From Campylobacterales bacterium (GTDB taxonomy: Bacteria; Campylobacterota; Campylobacteria; Campylobacterales; Sulfurimonadaceae), in assembly GCA_016938735.1 (NCBI GenBank), contig JAFGUB010000005.1:1-64000 (forward strand): a stretch of 64,000 bases of DNA, written 5' to 3'. Below the pieces are notes generated by a model that worked only from the letters and a program-made list of their open reading frames with translations, did not search any database and was not told where the DNA came from. Shown one piece after another: positions 17,889-26,162 of this stretch. How positions within the stretch are numbered: the first letter of the stretch is position 1; each line of letters begins with the position of its first letter. The position numbers and the translations under genes were made by a program.

Positions 17889-18514
17889 CAGCCAATGAAG
17901 TGTTGATGGTTTCGCCCATCGTGCCTGTGATTGCGATTGAAGATGCCGCGTGTGCGGTTGATCTGGCCCATGCGCTGCTTGAAGGCGGCATCGGGATTAT
18001 GGAGATTACCCTGCGTACCGAAGCCGGCCTCAAGGCCATTGAAGCGGTGGCCTCACACGTCAAAGGGATGTGTGTGGGGGCAGGCACAGTACTTAACTTT
18101 GACCAGTTCGAGCGCGCCGAAGATGCGGGGGCACAGTTTGTGATCAGCCCGGGTGCGACACCTTCGTTGATGCACCACGCCAGCCACAAGAAGATCCCCT
18201 TTATTCTTGGGGTGGCGACACCTACGGAGATCTTGATGGCACAGGAGTACGGCTTTGATACCTTCAAGCTTTTTCCCGCGGAGGTCGTGGGTGGCGTCAA
18301 TGCACTCAAAGCGCTTTATGGCCCCTTTAAATCCACACGATTCTGCCCTACCGGCGGGGTGAATCTGAATAATCTGCGTGAATATCTCGCCCAGCCCAAC
18401 GTCTTGTGCGTCGGCGGAACATGGATTGCGACGCCTGAGCGTATCGCCAAAGGCGAATTTGCCGCCATTACACGCGATGCGAAGGATGCGCTCAATCTTC
18501 TCAAGGTACAATAA
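17885..18514 (+). CDS. eda: 2-dehydro-3-deoxyphosphogluconate aldolase Eda
   Basis: Cleaves KDPG to pyruvate and glyceraldehyde 3-phosphate. The 209-residue class I aldolase shows the catalytic Glu in [15 protein letters not shown], the Schiff-base Lys in [13 protein letters not shown], and PTGGVN. Last gene of the Entner-Doudoroff operon. Its terminal bases also contain a TACAAT that could serve as the galU promoter. Confidence 0.96.
   Translation: MTANEVLMVSPIVPVIAIEDAACAVDLAHALLEGGIGIMEITLRTEAGLKAIEAVASHVKGMCVGAGTVLNFDQFERAEDAGAQFVISPGATPSLMHHASHKKIPFILGVATPTEILMAQEYGFDTFKLFPAEVVGGVNALKALYGPFKSTRFCPTGGVNLNNLREYLAQPNVLCVGGTWIATPERIAKGEFAAITRDAKDALNLLKVQ
18507..18512 (+). promoter_or_regulatory. 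Possible galU -10 element inside the end of eda
   Basis: TACAAT overlaps the eda stop codon and lies 30 bases before the galU start. galU may also be read through from the operon. Confidence 0.35.
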
Positions 18515-18542
18515 CGCCCGAAATTTCCCAAAAGGTATGATG

Positions 18543-19361
18543 ATGATCAAAAAGTGCCTCTTTCCTGCGGCGGGTTACGGTACCCGCTTTCTACCCGCAA
18601 CCAAAGCAACCCCCAAAGAGATGTTGCCGGTGCTGACCAAACCACTGATTCAGTATGGTGTCGAGGAGGCGGTTCAAGCCGGTATCACCATGATGGCGAT
18701 CATTACCGGACGCGGCAAACGCGCGATTGAGGACCATTTTGATATTTCGTATGAGTTGGAGCATCAGATTAAAGGGAGCTCCAAAGAGTATCTGCTGGAC
18801 GAAATCCGCTCCCTCATCGATACATGTACCTTCTCTTACACCCGCCAAGTGGAGATGAAGGGATTGGGCCATGCGATTCTGATCGGTGAGACGCTTATCG
18901 GCACTGAGCCGTTCGCGGTGATTCTGGCCGATGACCTTTGTGACGGTGACGTGCTGGAGCAGATGAAACAGCTCTACAACAAGTACCGCTGCTCCATCGT
19001 GGCGATCGAAGAGGTGCCGCGCGAAGAGACCAACAAATACGGTGTCATTGCGGGCAAGCAGATCGAAGAGGATGTCTATATGGTCAATACGATGGTGGAA
19101 AAACCCGCCCCCGAAGAGGCGCCAAGCAACCTTGCCATCATCGGCCGCTATATTCTTACACCCGATATTTTTGATATCCTGCGCGAAACCAAACCCGGCA
19201 AAGGCGGCGAGATCCAGATCACCGACGCACTCATGACCCAAGCCCAGCGCGGCATGGTACTGGCCTACAAATTCAAAGGTAGACGCTTCGACTGCGGCAG
19301 CGTAGACGGATTCGTCGAAGCGACGAACTATTTTTACAATCTGGAAAAGAGCAAACAGTAA
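18543..19361 (+). CDS. galU: UTP-glucose-1-phosphate uridylyltransferase GalU
   Basis: Makes UDP-glucose for polysaccharide and LPS synthesis. The 272-residue protein has the N-terminal nucleotidyltransferase loop FPAAGYGTRFLPATKATPKE, the catalytic Lys region VLTKPLIQYGVEEA, ILADDLC and a late EKPAPEEAPSNLAIIGRYIL. Three tandem ATGs occur (18537, 18540, 18543); AAAGG at 18531-18535 is best spaced for 18543. It follows eda by 28 bases, which links UDP-glucose supply to the sugar oxidation operon. Confidence 0.94.
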   Translation: MIKKCLFPAAGYGTRFLPATKATPKEMLPVLTKPLIQYGVEEAVQAGITMMAIITGRGKRAIEDHFDISYELEHQIKGSSKEYLLDEIRSLIDTCTFSYTRQVEMKGLGHAILIGETLIGTEPFAVILADDLCDGDVLEQMKQLYNKYRCSIVAIEEVPREETNKYGVIAGKQIEEDVYMVNTMVEKPAPEEAPSNLAIIGRYILTPDIFDILRETKPGKGGEIQITDALMTQAQRGMVLAYKFKGRRFDCGSVDGFVEATNYFYNLEKSKQ

Positions 19362-19364
19362 GCC

Positions 19365-19374
19365 TTACATGTAA
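19365..19374. repeat. TTACATGTAA just after galU
   Basis: Exact non-coding copy 3 bases after the galU stop, at the boundary to an AT-richer accessory module. Confidence 0.85.
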
Positions 19375-19417
19375 GCGATTGCTCTACAGGGGGATGCCCC
19401 ACTTGCGGGAGAGATTC

Positions 19418-19726
19418 ATGTTTAATCTTGAGAGAATACGAAAAGATTGTTTTTGGGATTTGGATATCTCAAGCGAAGAGATCAACGCTATGCTGAACAG
19501 TGATGATCATAAAAAAATGACGATGCTTTTTGAAAAAATTTTGCTCAACAGTACGGCACTCTTTCACGATTTGGAACTATTTGATCAAAAAAAGCTAGAA
19601 ACTTTACTTGAAAACTATAAAGTTCCGCAGTTCAACGGGGCGTATGCGTTTAGACGCAAAAATATGGCCGAAGTCTATTTTTTCGATAAACCACTATTAA
19701 TCGATGAGCTAAAATGGACAGCATAG
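19418..19726 (+). CDS. Small partner of AbiEii-type toxin (putative antitoxin)
   Basis: A 102-residue protein with no recognised motif, rich in charged helices (SEEINAMLNSDDHKKMTMLF) and ending LLIDELKWTA. ATG 19418 has GGGAGAG just upstream and is preferred over an upstream ATG at 19379. It overlaps the nucleotidyltransferase gene by 13 bases. In AbiE-like systems the upstream gene is the antitoxin, but this protein lacks the winged-helix N-terminus expected of a typical AbiEi. The pair is more AT-rich than its neighbours, which suggests acquisition. Confidence 0.55.
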   Translation: MFNLERIRKDCFWDLDISSEEINAMLNSDDHKKMTMLFEKILLNSTALFHDLELFDQKKLETLLENYKVPQFNGAYAFRRKNMAEVYFFDKPLLIDELKWTA

Positions 19727-20352
19727 ATTATCAAAAGCTCTATCGTCTGCAAGATGAGGTTTTAAAAGTAGTTTTTCAGACCGAACATGAGTTTTATCTG
19801 ACGGGCGGTACCTGTCTAAGCCGTTTTTATGTCGAGAAGAGATATTCAGACGATTTGGACTTTTTCGCCAATCAATCCCCAAGATACAGCTTTGCCGTCA
19901 AAAACATCAAAAATGCGTTAAAAGCGAAGTTTGACCTCGTAGTCGAAGTTGAGTCAAAAGATTTTACCAGATTTAAAATCGACGATTTATTGCAGGTAGA
20001 TTTTGTCAATGATCTATCATTTCGGTATAAAGAGCCAATCGTTAATGCTGAAGATTATCTTTTGGACACGATTGAGAATATTTTGAGCAATAAAATCACT
20101 GCAGTCATCGGCAGAGATAACCCAAAAGATATATTCGACATCTACCTGATTTGGAAATTTTATACATTTGATTGGCATGAGATGCTTGATGCCGCACACA
20201 AAAAGGCCAGTTTTTCAAATGAAGAGTTGATCATCAGACTAAAAAGTTTCCCCAGAGATTTACTGCAAGAAATCAAAATTGCGGATGAAACTTTTTTGAA
20301 TGATTTTGAGAGAGAATTTCCTTTGATTATTGATGAGATCAATACGATTTAG
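19714..20352 (+). CDS. AbiEii/AbiGii-family nucleotidyltransferase toxin
   Basis: A 212-residue member of the DUF1814-type nucleotidyltransferases. Near the N-terminus it has LTGGTCLSRFYVEKRYSDDLDFF, combining the GG loop and the DxD-type metal site. A second conserved block DIFDIYLIWKF and LSNKITAVIGRDNPKD follow. Family members add nucleotides to targets such as tRNA and act in phage abortive infection or as toxins. It is shorter than classical AbiEii (about 300). Overlap with the preceding gene marks a two-gene module. Base use is AT-richer than flanking housekeeping genes. Confidence 0.78.
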   Translation: MDSIDYQKLYRLQDEVLKVVFQTEHEFYLTGGTCLSRFYVEKRYSDDLDFFANQSPRYSFAVKNIKNALKAKFDLVVEVESKDFTRFKIDDLLQVDFVNDLSFRYKEPIVNAEDYLLDTIENILSNKITAVIGRDNPKDIFDIYLIWKFYTFDWHEMLDAAHKKASFSNEELIIRLKSFPRDLLQEIKIADETFLNDFEREFPLIIDEINTI

Positions 20353-20363
20353 GCGTGTAGCTT

Positions 20364-20576
20364 TTACTGTACGGTAATGCTCACTTCGCCAAGTGTAATC
20401 GTCTCACCCTTGATAATCTTCGCGCGTTTGCGCGTCTCCACTTCACCGCCTCTGAGCACAACCCCGCCCGCGACCAGCGCTTTAGCTTCCCCGCCGTTGT
20501 CGACAAGGTCAAGTACTTTGATCAGTTTATACAGCTCGATGTAAGGCTGCTCACCCAGTTCAAAACGCAGCGTCAT
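20364..20576 (-). CDS. S4-domain RNA-binding protein (YbcJ-like)
   Basis: A 70-residue protein that is essentially one S4 RNA-binding domain: IELYKLIKVLDLVDNGGEAK, then VAGGVVLRGGEVETRKRAKI and a final strand. The GG-EAK and VNG-like turns match the YbcJ group. It probably binds structured RNA or ribosomal RNA; target unknown. ATG 20576 overlaps the stop of the upstream gene (ATGA), so translation is probably coupled. An upstream in-frame extension inside the other gene is rejected. Confidence 0.82.
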   Translation of the reverse strand: MTLRFELGEQPYIELYKLIKVLDLVDNGGEAKALVAGGVVLRGGEVETRKRAKIIKGETITLGEVSITVQ

Positions 20577-21094
20577 GCGGAGGTGTCCAGCACGGCGTAG
20601 CCTAGTTCGGCCATCTTGTCGTCGATCATTTTGGCCGCTTTTTCGATGGTGGCGTAGCTGATGTCGGGGAGTTTGCCGCCCCACATGGATTCGGCTTCCT
20701 TAAAGCCCTGCATGATCCCTTCTCGTCCTGCGCGCATGAGGCTCTCATCGCCGCCTGAACCCATGATCACAAAATCGGCAATCCGCTGCGCGGTCTGGTC
20801 GATACCGAAAAAGCCGTCCTCGCTGACCAGCGCCGAAGCTTCCTCTTTGGAGAGGTCGGCGATGGGTTTGCCCTCGTAGCCGATACCTTGCAAAAACTCC
20901 TGAAACTTCGCATATTCCGCTTCAAAAGGATCTTGATCCAGTGTGCTTTGCAGTTCAAAACTGCTGCTTGAGAAGCTAAAAGCGCTCATCTCAAAGGTAC
21001 TTGACTGCCCTGTATTGGATTCACTGCGCTGCATCTGCGCGACGCTGTAGCCGGCATAGAGCATGTTGGCGCTCAAATTATTGTTGACATTCAT
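20573..21094 (-). CDS. Conserved Campylobacterota protein ('hydrogenase-4 component G'-like, DUF5610-like)
   Basis: A 173-residue soluble protein with a Ser/Gln/Asn-rich N-terminus (FSFSSSSFELQST) and a well-ordered C-terminal half containing FGIDQTAQRIADFVIMG, then GREGIMQGFKEAESMWGGKL and a final helix. The C-terminal pattern matches proteins commonly labelled hydrogenase-4 component G in this phylum, a label without experimental support as far as I know. The Ser-rich N-terminus resembles flagellar export-type leaders. A good GGAG lies before ATG 21094. No hydrogenase genes are nearby. Confidence 0.6.
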   Translation of the reverse strand: MNVNNNLSANMLYAGYSVAQMQRSESNTGQSSTFEMSAFSFSSSSFELQSTLDQDPFEAEYAKFQEFLQGIGYEGKPIADLSKEEASALVSEDGFFGIDQTAQRIADFVIMGSGGDESLMRAGREGIMQGFKEAESMWGGKLPDISYATIEKAAKMIDDKMAELGYAVLDTSA

Positions 21095-21123
21095 GACCGC
21101 TCCTTTTTCTCTATGATCGGCAT

Positions 21124-22227
21124 TTAGCGCGATTGTAGTAGCGTCTGCGCATCCGAAGCGATCTGGCGCTCTTCGTCGGTGGGGATCACCAGCAGCGCAA
21201 CACGGCTTTGCTCACTGTGGATTTGCGTCTGCGACGCGGCGTTTTTGGCTTCATCAAGCTCAATGCCCAGATGCGCTAAACCCTTACATGTAAGGCTGCG
21301 AATCAGCGGTGCGTGTTCGCCGATACCGCCCGTGAAGACCACGGCGTCGACACCCTCAAGCGCCGCCATATAGCTGCCGAGCTGTTTTTTCAGACGGTAC
21401 GCGAACATCTCAATGGCCAGCGTCGCATCGGCACTGCCGCTTTGCATCGCTTCGATGAGCAGGCGCATATCGCTCTCGCCGCCGATGGCCTTAAGCCCGC
21501 TGCGTTTGTTCATGAGCACGTCGATCTCTTCGCCGCTAAAACCGCCGACGCGCATCAGATAAGGTACGATCCCCGGATCAATAGAGCCGCAGCGCGTGCC
21601 CATCATCAGCCCCTCCAGCGGCGTGAGCCCCATCGAGGTGTCCACGCTTCGGCCTTGCTCGATGGCGCAGGCACTCACGCCGTTGCCGATATGCAGCGTG
21701 ATAAGGTTACATGTAAGGAGATCGCGATCCAAAATCTGCGCCGCCTGCGCCGCCACAAAGCGGTGCGAAGTGCCATGAAAACCGTAGCGCCGCACGCCGT
21801 AGCGTTTGTACAGTTCATGCGGCAGCGGATAGCGGTAGGCGTGCTCAGGCATACTCTGATGAAAGGCGGTGTCAAAAACCGCGATGTTGGGCACATCGGG
21901 AGCCAGGGCGCGCGCGGCGATGATCCCCTCTAAGTTGGCCGGATTGTGCAGGGGGGCCAGCGGTGTGAGGGTTTTGATGGCGTCGATAAGCGCGGCGTCG
22001 ATGAGTGCGGGCGCGCTAAAGCGCTCTCCGCCGTGTACAACGCGGTGGGCGATGGCATCGAGTTTGCGCAGTTCGATCCCCTTTACATGTAAGGCCTCTT
22101 GCATCTGAAGAAAAGCGCGGTGGTGGTCTTGCACCTCTTCGATGAGCCCCTTTACATGTAAGGCTTCCCCATCAAAAAGGGTGTATTTGAGCGAGGAGCT
22201 TCCGGCATTGATGACAAGAATATTCAT
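21124..22227 (-). CDS. ackA: Acetate kinase AckA
   Basis: Converts acetyl phosphate and ADP to acetate and ATP. The N-terminal ASKHA-fold signature LVINAGSSSLKYTLF, RVVHGGERFSAP, FHGTSHRFVA, the catalytic FDTAFHQSMPEHAYRYP and FTGGIGEHAPLIRS are all present. At 367 residues it is somewhat shorter than the usual ~400. It lies 2 bases downstream of pta. Four exact TTACATGTAA palindromes fall within its 1.1 kb, the densest cluster in the window. Confidence 0.95.
   Translation of the reverse strand: MNILVINAGSSSLKYTLFDGEALHVKGLIEEVQDHHRAFLQMQEALHVKGIELRKLDAIAHRVVHGGERFSAPALIDAALIDAIKTLTPLAPLHNPANLEGIIAARALAPDVPNIAVFDTAFHQSMPEHAYRYPLPHELYKRYGVRRYGFHGTSHRFVAAQAAQILDRDLLTCNLITLHIGNGVSACAIEQGRSVDTSMGLTPLEGLMMGTRCGSIDPGIVPYLMRVGGFSGEEIDVLMNKRSGLKAIGGESDMRLLIEAMQSGSADATLAIEMFAYRLKKQLGSYMAALEGVDAVVFTGGIGEHAPLIRSLTCKGLAHLGIELDEAKNAASQTQIHSEQSRVALLVIPTDEERQIASDAQTLLQSR
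21284..22161. repeat. Cluster of four TTACATGTAA copies inside ackA
   Basis: Exact copies at 21284, 21707, 22083 and 22152. On the ackA strand they are read as Thr-Cys-Lys, Thr-Cys-Asn, Leu-His-Val and Leu-His-Val. The last two are only 59 bases apart. Confidence 0.88.
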
Positions 22228-22229
22228 GG

Positions 22230-24302
22230 TTACTCTCCTTGGGCTTGAATGGCGGTGATGAGCACCGTATTGACGATATCGGCCACAAGGCAGCCACGGC
22301 TAAGGTCGTTGACGGGTTTGCGTAGGCCTTGAAGCACCGGCCCGATGGCGATGGCGCCGCTGCTGCGCTGAACGGCTTTGTAGGTGTTGTTGCCGGTGTT
22401 GAGATCGGGGAAGATAAAGACCGTGGCGCGTCCGGCGACGGGGCTGTCTGGGAGCTTGGTTTTGGCGACCTCCGCATCGATGGCGGCGTCGTACTGAATC
22501 GGCCCTTCGATGAGCAGATCGGGGCGCTTTTCGCGCACGATCTGCGTTGCGCTACGCACCTTCTCCACATCATCGCCCTTGCCGGAGCTGCCGGTGGAGT
22601 ACGAGAGCATGGCGATGCGCGGCTCAATCCCAAACGACGCGGCGCTTTTGGCTGAAGCAATGGCGATTTGGGCGAGTTCTTCGGCACTTGGGTCTTGATT
22701 GACCGCGCAGTCGGCATAGACCAGCACCTGCGTCTCAAGACATATAAAAAAGAGGCTGGAAACCAGCGAAATATCGGGCGTGGTTTTGATGATCTGCAGC
22801 GCGGGGCGGATGGTGTCTTGGGTGGTGTGAATGGCGCCGCTGACCATGCCGTCGGCGTCGCCCATGTAGACCATCATGGTGGCGAAATAGGTAAAGTGCG
22901 CCATGGCGTCGCGCGCGGCGTCGATGGTGAGCCCTTTGGCTTTGCGCAGCTCATAAAAGCGCTCGATGTAGCCCTCAAGCAGGGGGCTTTTGCAGGGTTT
23001 GATCATTTGCGCACCGCTTAGATCGAGCCCCAGCACGGCGGCTTTGTGGTTGATCTCCCCCGGATCGCCAAGCAAGATGACCTCCACCGCGCCGCGGCGC
23101 AGCAGGATTTCGCTGGCGCGTAAAATGCGCTCATCACTGCTTTCGGGCAGGACGATGCGCTTTTTGTCGCCTCTAGCGCGCTCGAGCAGACCGTATTCGA
23201 ACATCGCCGGAGTGGTGATGCGTGATAGTGCACTGCTCAGGCGACTCTCGATCTGCACGCGGTCGATGCTGTTCATGAAATTACCCATTGCCAGCGCAAT
23301 TTTGCGTTCATCGGCACTACGCATGGTAGCCGATAGGGCGTTAACAGCTGTGATGGTCTGGTAGGTGTCGCCTTGGGTGGTCATGACGGGGATGTTAAAG
23401 AGCGTCTGATCCGACACTAGTGTTACGAACGATTCGCTAGGGCGTAACCCGCCCGTGAGTAAAATCCCTGAAAGCGAAGGGAAGGCTTTAGAGTGGTGGG
23501 CGCTGAGCGTGGCTAAAATGACGTCGAGCCGATCACCCGGGGTGATGATGAGATCGCCTTCGCAGAGGCGCTCTAGTAGGTGTTCGATGTTCATGGCGGC
23601 GATTTTACTCTGGTGGATGATGCGCTCGGTGCCGGAGGGATCGCCAAGCAGCAGTTCGCAGCCAAGGGCGCGCTGTACCTCTGCGAGGGTGGGTTTGTCG
23701 AGTTCGGGGATCTCCGCCATTGCAAAGAGCGGTACGGGTGAGGGGCCGGAGCTTTTGAACCGTTCGAGCGTTTGGGCGTCTAGGCGGTTGATAAAGAGGG
23801 CGAAGTGCTCTAGCGATTCACCCTCGACGGTGGCGCATTCGATGGTAATGTCATGGGAGAGATCGGCGTAGCTGCGGTTTTTGCCGTTGATGACGCTTAA
23901 GTAAGGGCAGCGCAGATTTTTGGCGATGTAAGTGTTGAAATTGAACTCAATCGCCTTGCTAAAGTGCTCACGACTGAGCCCCTCAAGCAGCACGAAATCA
24001 AACTCCGCCTCAAGCTGGCGAAAGCGCGCGATCAGCTCTTCTGTGAGTAGATTCAGCGCACCGCGAGAGAGCATCTCTTCGACCTCTTCGACCAAAAAGC
24101 CGTAGCAAGACTCGCTGCTTTGATCCAGTCGGAAGTGCTCGCGCATAAAACGGATATCCTTGTCATCCGTGCTCTCGACGACGGGGCGGAAAAAGGCGAC
24201 GCGCCCGAAGCGGCTGCGCAGCAGCTCCATCATCCCCATCGAGACGATCAGCGAGCCGGCGTAAGGTTGATGCGAAGCGATAAAAAGCGAGGTAGCGGAC
24301 AT
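22230..24302 (-). CDS. pta: Phosphate acetyltransferase Pta (long form)
   Basis: A 690-residue three-part enzyme: an N-terminal BioD-like P-loop-type domain (about 1-210), a central DRTGG-type domain (about 215-330), and the C-terminal acetyltransferase domain with KKRIVLPESSDERILRAS, MVYMGDADGMVSGAIHTT and LSYSTGSSGKGDD, ending PVNDLSRGCLVADIVNT. Interconverts acetyl-CoA and acetyl phosphate. With ackA it allows substrate-level ATP synthesis from pyruvate produced by the Entner-Doudoroff genes nearby, or acetate assimilation. Confidence 0.94.
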   Translation of the reverse strand: MSATSLFIASHQPYAGSLIVSMGMMELLRSRFGRVAFFRPVVESTDDKDIRFMREHFRLDQSSESCYGFLVEEVEEMLSRGALNLLTEELIARFRQLEAEFDFVLLEGLSREHFSKAIEFNFNTYIAKNLRCPYLSVINGKNRSYADLSHDITIECATVEGESLEHFALFINRLDAQTLERFKSSGPSPVPLFAMAEIPELDKPTLAEVQRALGCELLLGDPSGTERIIHQSKIAAMNIEHLLERLCEGDLIITPGDRLDVILATLSAHHSKAFPSLSGILLTGGLRPSESFVTLVSDQTLFNIPVMTTQGDTYQTITAVNALSATMRSADERKIALAMGNFMNSIDRVQIESRLSSALSRITTPAMFEYGLLERARGDKKRIVLPESSDERILRASEILLRRGAVEVILLGDPGEINHKAAVLGLDLSGAQMIKPCKSPLLEGYIERFYELRKAKGLTIDAARDAMAHFTYFATMMVYMGDADGMVSGAIHTTQDTIRPALQIIKTTPDISLVSSLFFICLETQVLVYADCAVNQDPSAEELAQIAIASAKSAASFGIEPRIAMLSYSTGSSGKGDDVEKVRSATQIVREKRPDLLIEGPIQYDAAIDAEVAKTKLPDSPVAGRATVFIFPDLNTGNNTYKAVQRSSGAIAIGPVLQGLRKPVNDLSRGCLVADIVNTVLITAIQAQGE

Positions 24303-24470
24303 GGAAACTCCTTTGGCTAAAGAGCGTAATGGTAGCGCAGATTGGCACTGAGACGGTTACATGTAGGGGCATCACTCAAAAAATAGTATCTAACGATCAA
24401 TGAAATTCATGATGCACTAAGTCTGTGCGGCGTATGATGCGCTTCAAACCCTCTTTTAAGGAGCTAACCG

Positions 24471-24731
24471 ATGCAAACATGGATCATAGGGGTGGTTGCG
24501 TTGCTGTTGTGTAGCGCGCTTCATGCCGCCTCGGGTAAGGAGCTTGCGACCGGGCTGGGACTCAGTGCAGCGTCAAAAGCGATGAAGCAGTGGGAAGCTG
24601 TTTTTGAGAAGCCCGACAAAATGGCCAAAATGGGGATCGACAAACTCTCCGATGCCGATAAAGCGGAACTCAAATCGTATTTGATCGGTCATGCCGCCGA
24701 TTCCGACCACCCCGAAGCAGCGGGTCTGTAA
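24471..24731 (+). CDS. Small secreted protein resembling a heme-less cytochrome c
   Basis: An 86-residue protein with a signal peptide (MQTWIIGVVALLLCSALHAA) and a mature part of about 65 residues. The ending MGIDKLSDADKAELKSYLIGHAADSD looks like the C-terminal helix of a small class I cytochrome c, but there is no CxxCH, so it would not bind heme covalently. A strong AAGGAG precedes ATG 24471 and TATGAT at 24433-24438 is a possible -10. It is 16 bases upstream of the DUF3373 gene and probably co-transcribed with it. Confidence 0.6.
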   Translation: MQTWIIGVVALLLCSALHAASGKELATGLGLSAASKAMKQWEAVFEKPDKMAKMGIDKLSDADKAELKSYLIGHAADSDHPEAAGL

Positions 24732-24747
24732 CTTGAAGGAGCGAAGT

Positions 24748-26133
24748 ATGAAAAAATATCTACATGTAAGCGTGATTGCCGCCTTGGCGGTGGTCTCTGC
24801 GTCTGCGGATGATGCCGCACTTTTGCAGCGCATTGAAGCGCTTGAGGCCAAGATGGGCGTACTGCAGGAGTACCCTGAGTTTGAAGAGGTCGAAGAGCGT
24901 ATTGACGCCATCGAGCTGGCCACCATGGTCAACAAAATCAACTTCGGCGCCGATTTTCGCACCCGTGTTGATACCTTCGATTATGAGTACGCAGGCGGCA
25001 AAACGGTGTCGCAGAGCAACGTCTGGTCGAATCGTTTGCGCATCACGATGGGCTCAGACATTACCGAGGGGATGAAGTTTACCGGGCGTCTCTCCATGTA
25101 CAAAAACTGGTCGGGCACCGAGATCAACATGCTCTCCGGTGCCGATCCGATGCAAGGGCGCAGACCTGCTGATAGTAGCCTTTTTGTGGAGCGTGCTTAT
25201 GTAGACTGGACACTGCTTGGCGGCGACGTTCCTTTGATTCTGACCATCGGTCGCCAGCCCAGCTCTGACGGCCCTTCGCATCAGTTCAAAGACAACACGG
25301 TGCGCAAAGCGACCTATTCGGCGCTCAGTTTTGACGGTGCGGCGGACGGTATCGTCGCTACGATCGGTCTGGGAGCGACGGGCCTTCCTGAAGCGGCGCT
25401 ACGTTTGGGGTATGGTAAAGGGTATCAAAGCCCCACCTCTTCGATGATGAGCTATCTCGAAAACAGTGCCGTGATTGCGGACTCCAACGTCTTTGGTGCC
25501 TTTTTGGATTTTGGTTTGGGGCTTGAGGGCTCTTTGGTGCAGCTTAGCGCTGTAGGGGTACAAGATGTGGTCTCCAATACGCCTGACAACACCAATATCG
25601 GCGATATGATGCTCTATACCGCCATGATCGAGCTGACCAATATTGCGCAGAGCAATGTAGATCTGTTCGCCCACTACGCCGTTTCGGTCGTATCGCCGAG
25701 CGGCAAAACCGGCTCCATGACGATGGGTGATGGGAGCGTCTATCCGATGGGATTGCTGCACAACACGCCGGGCAACACCGATGAGGAGCAAGGCAGCGCC
25801 TTTTGGGTGGGTGCGCGGTATACCTTTGAACAACTATCGATGCTCAACCGCCCGCGCATCGGTTTGGAATACAATCAGGGCTCAGAATATTGGTTTAGCT
25901 TCACCCAAGGTTCCAACGATATGGCCAACAAGCTTGCCACGCGCGGCAGCGCCGTTGAGGCGTACTATATCCAGCCGATCAACCGTTATGCCAATCTGCG
26001 TTTAGGCGCACAGTGGATCGATTATGAGTACACGGGTTCGGGTTTTCAGATCGGTGCGCCGATGGAGGTCGATGCGGTGGGTGCGCTTGATACCCTCACC
26101 AACGCGTATCTGTTGTTCGATTTGCGTTTTTAA
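24748..26133 (+). CDS. DUF3373-family outer membrane protein
   Basis: A 461-residue protein with a signal peptide ([20 protein letters not shown]), a short coiled-coil ([16 protein letters not shown]), then a long beta-barrel region containing [16 protein letters not shown] and [19 protein letters not shown], matching the DUF3373 family common in Campylobacterota, and a C-terminal aromatic residue (LFDLRF). It probably forms a porin of unknown substrate. ATG 24748 is preceded by GAAGGA. A one-mismatch palindrome (24760) falls in the signal peptide and encodes Leu-His-Val. Followed by a chemoreceptor. Confidence 0.82.
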   Translation: MKKYLHVSVIAALAVVSASADDAALLQRIEALEAKMGVLQEYPEFEEVEERIDAIELATMVNKINFGADFRTRVDTFDYEYAGGKTVSQSNVWSNRLRITMGSDITEGMKFTGRLSMYKNWSGTEINMLSGADPMQGRRPADSSLFVERAYVDWTLLGGDVPLILTIGRQPSSDGPSHQFKDNTVRKATYSALSFDGAADGIVATIGLGATGLPEAALRLGYGKGYQSPTSSMMSYLENSAVIADSNVFGAFLDFGLGLEGSLVQLSAVGVQDVVSNTPDNTNIGDMMLYTAMIELTNIAQSNVDLFAHYAVSVVSPSGKTGSMTMGDGSVYPMGLLHNTPGNTDEEQGSAFWVGARYTFEQLSMLNRPRIGLEYNQGSEYWFSFTQGSNDMANKLATRGSAVEAYYIQPINRYANLRLGAQWIDYEYTGSGFQIGAPMEVDAVGALDTLTNAYLLFDLRF

Positions 26134-26162
26134 GCCTGCATGAGGCGGCAAAAGGAGGAGGC

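Noticed and set aside
18378-18542. Longer N-terminus for galU inside eda
   Set aside because: The added sequence is out-of-frame eda; GalU homologues start at IKKCLFPAAG.
19365-19374. Palindrome after galU as a rho-independent terminator
   Set aside because: A perfect palindrome has no loop, and no T-run follows.
20577-20684. N-terminal extension of the S4 protein
   Set aside because: The extension overlaps the upstream gene and is Arg/His-rich junk; ATG 20576 gives a complete S4 domain.
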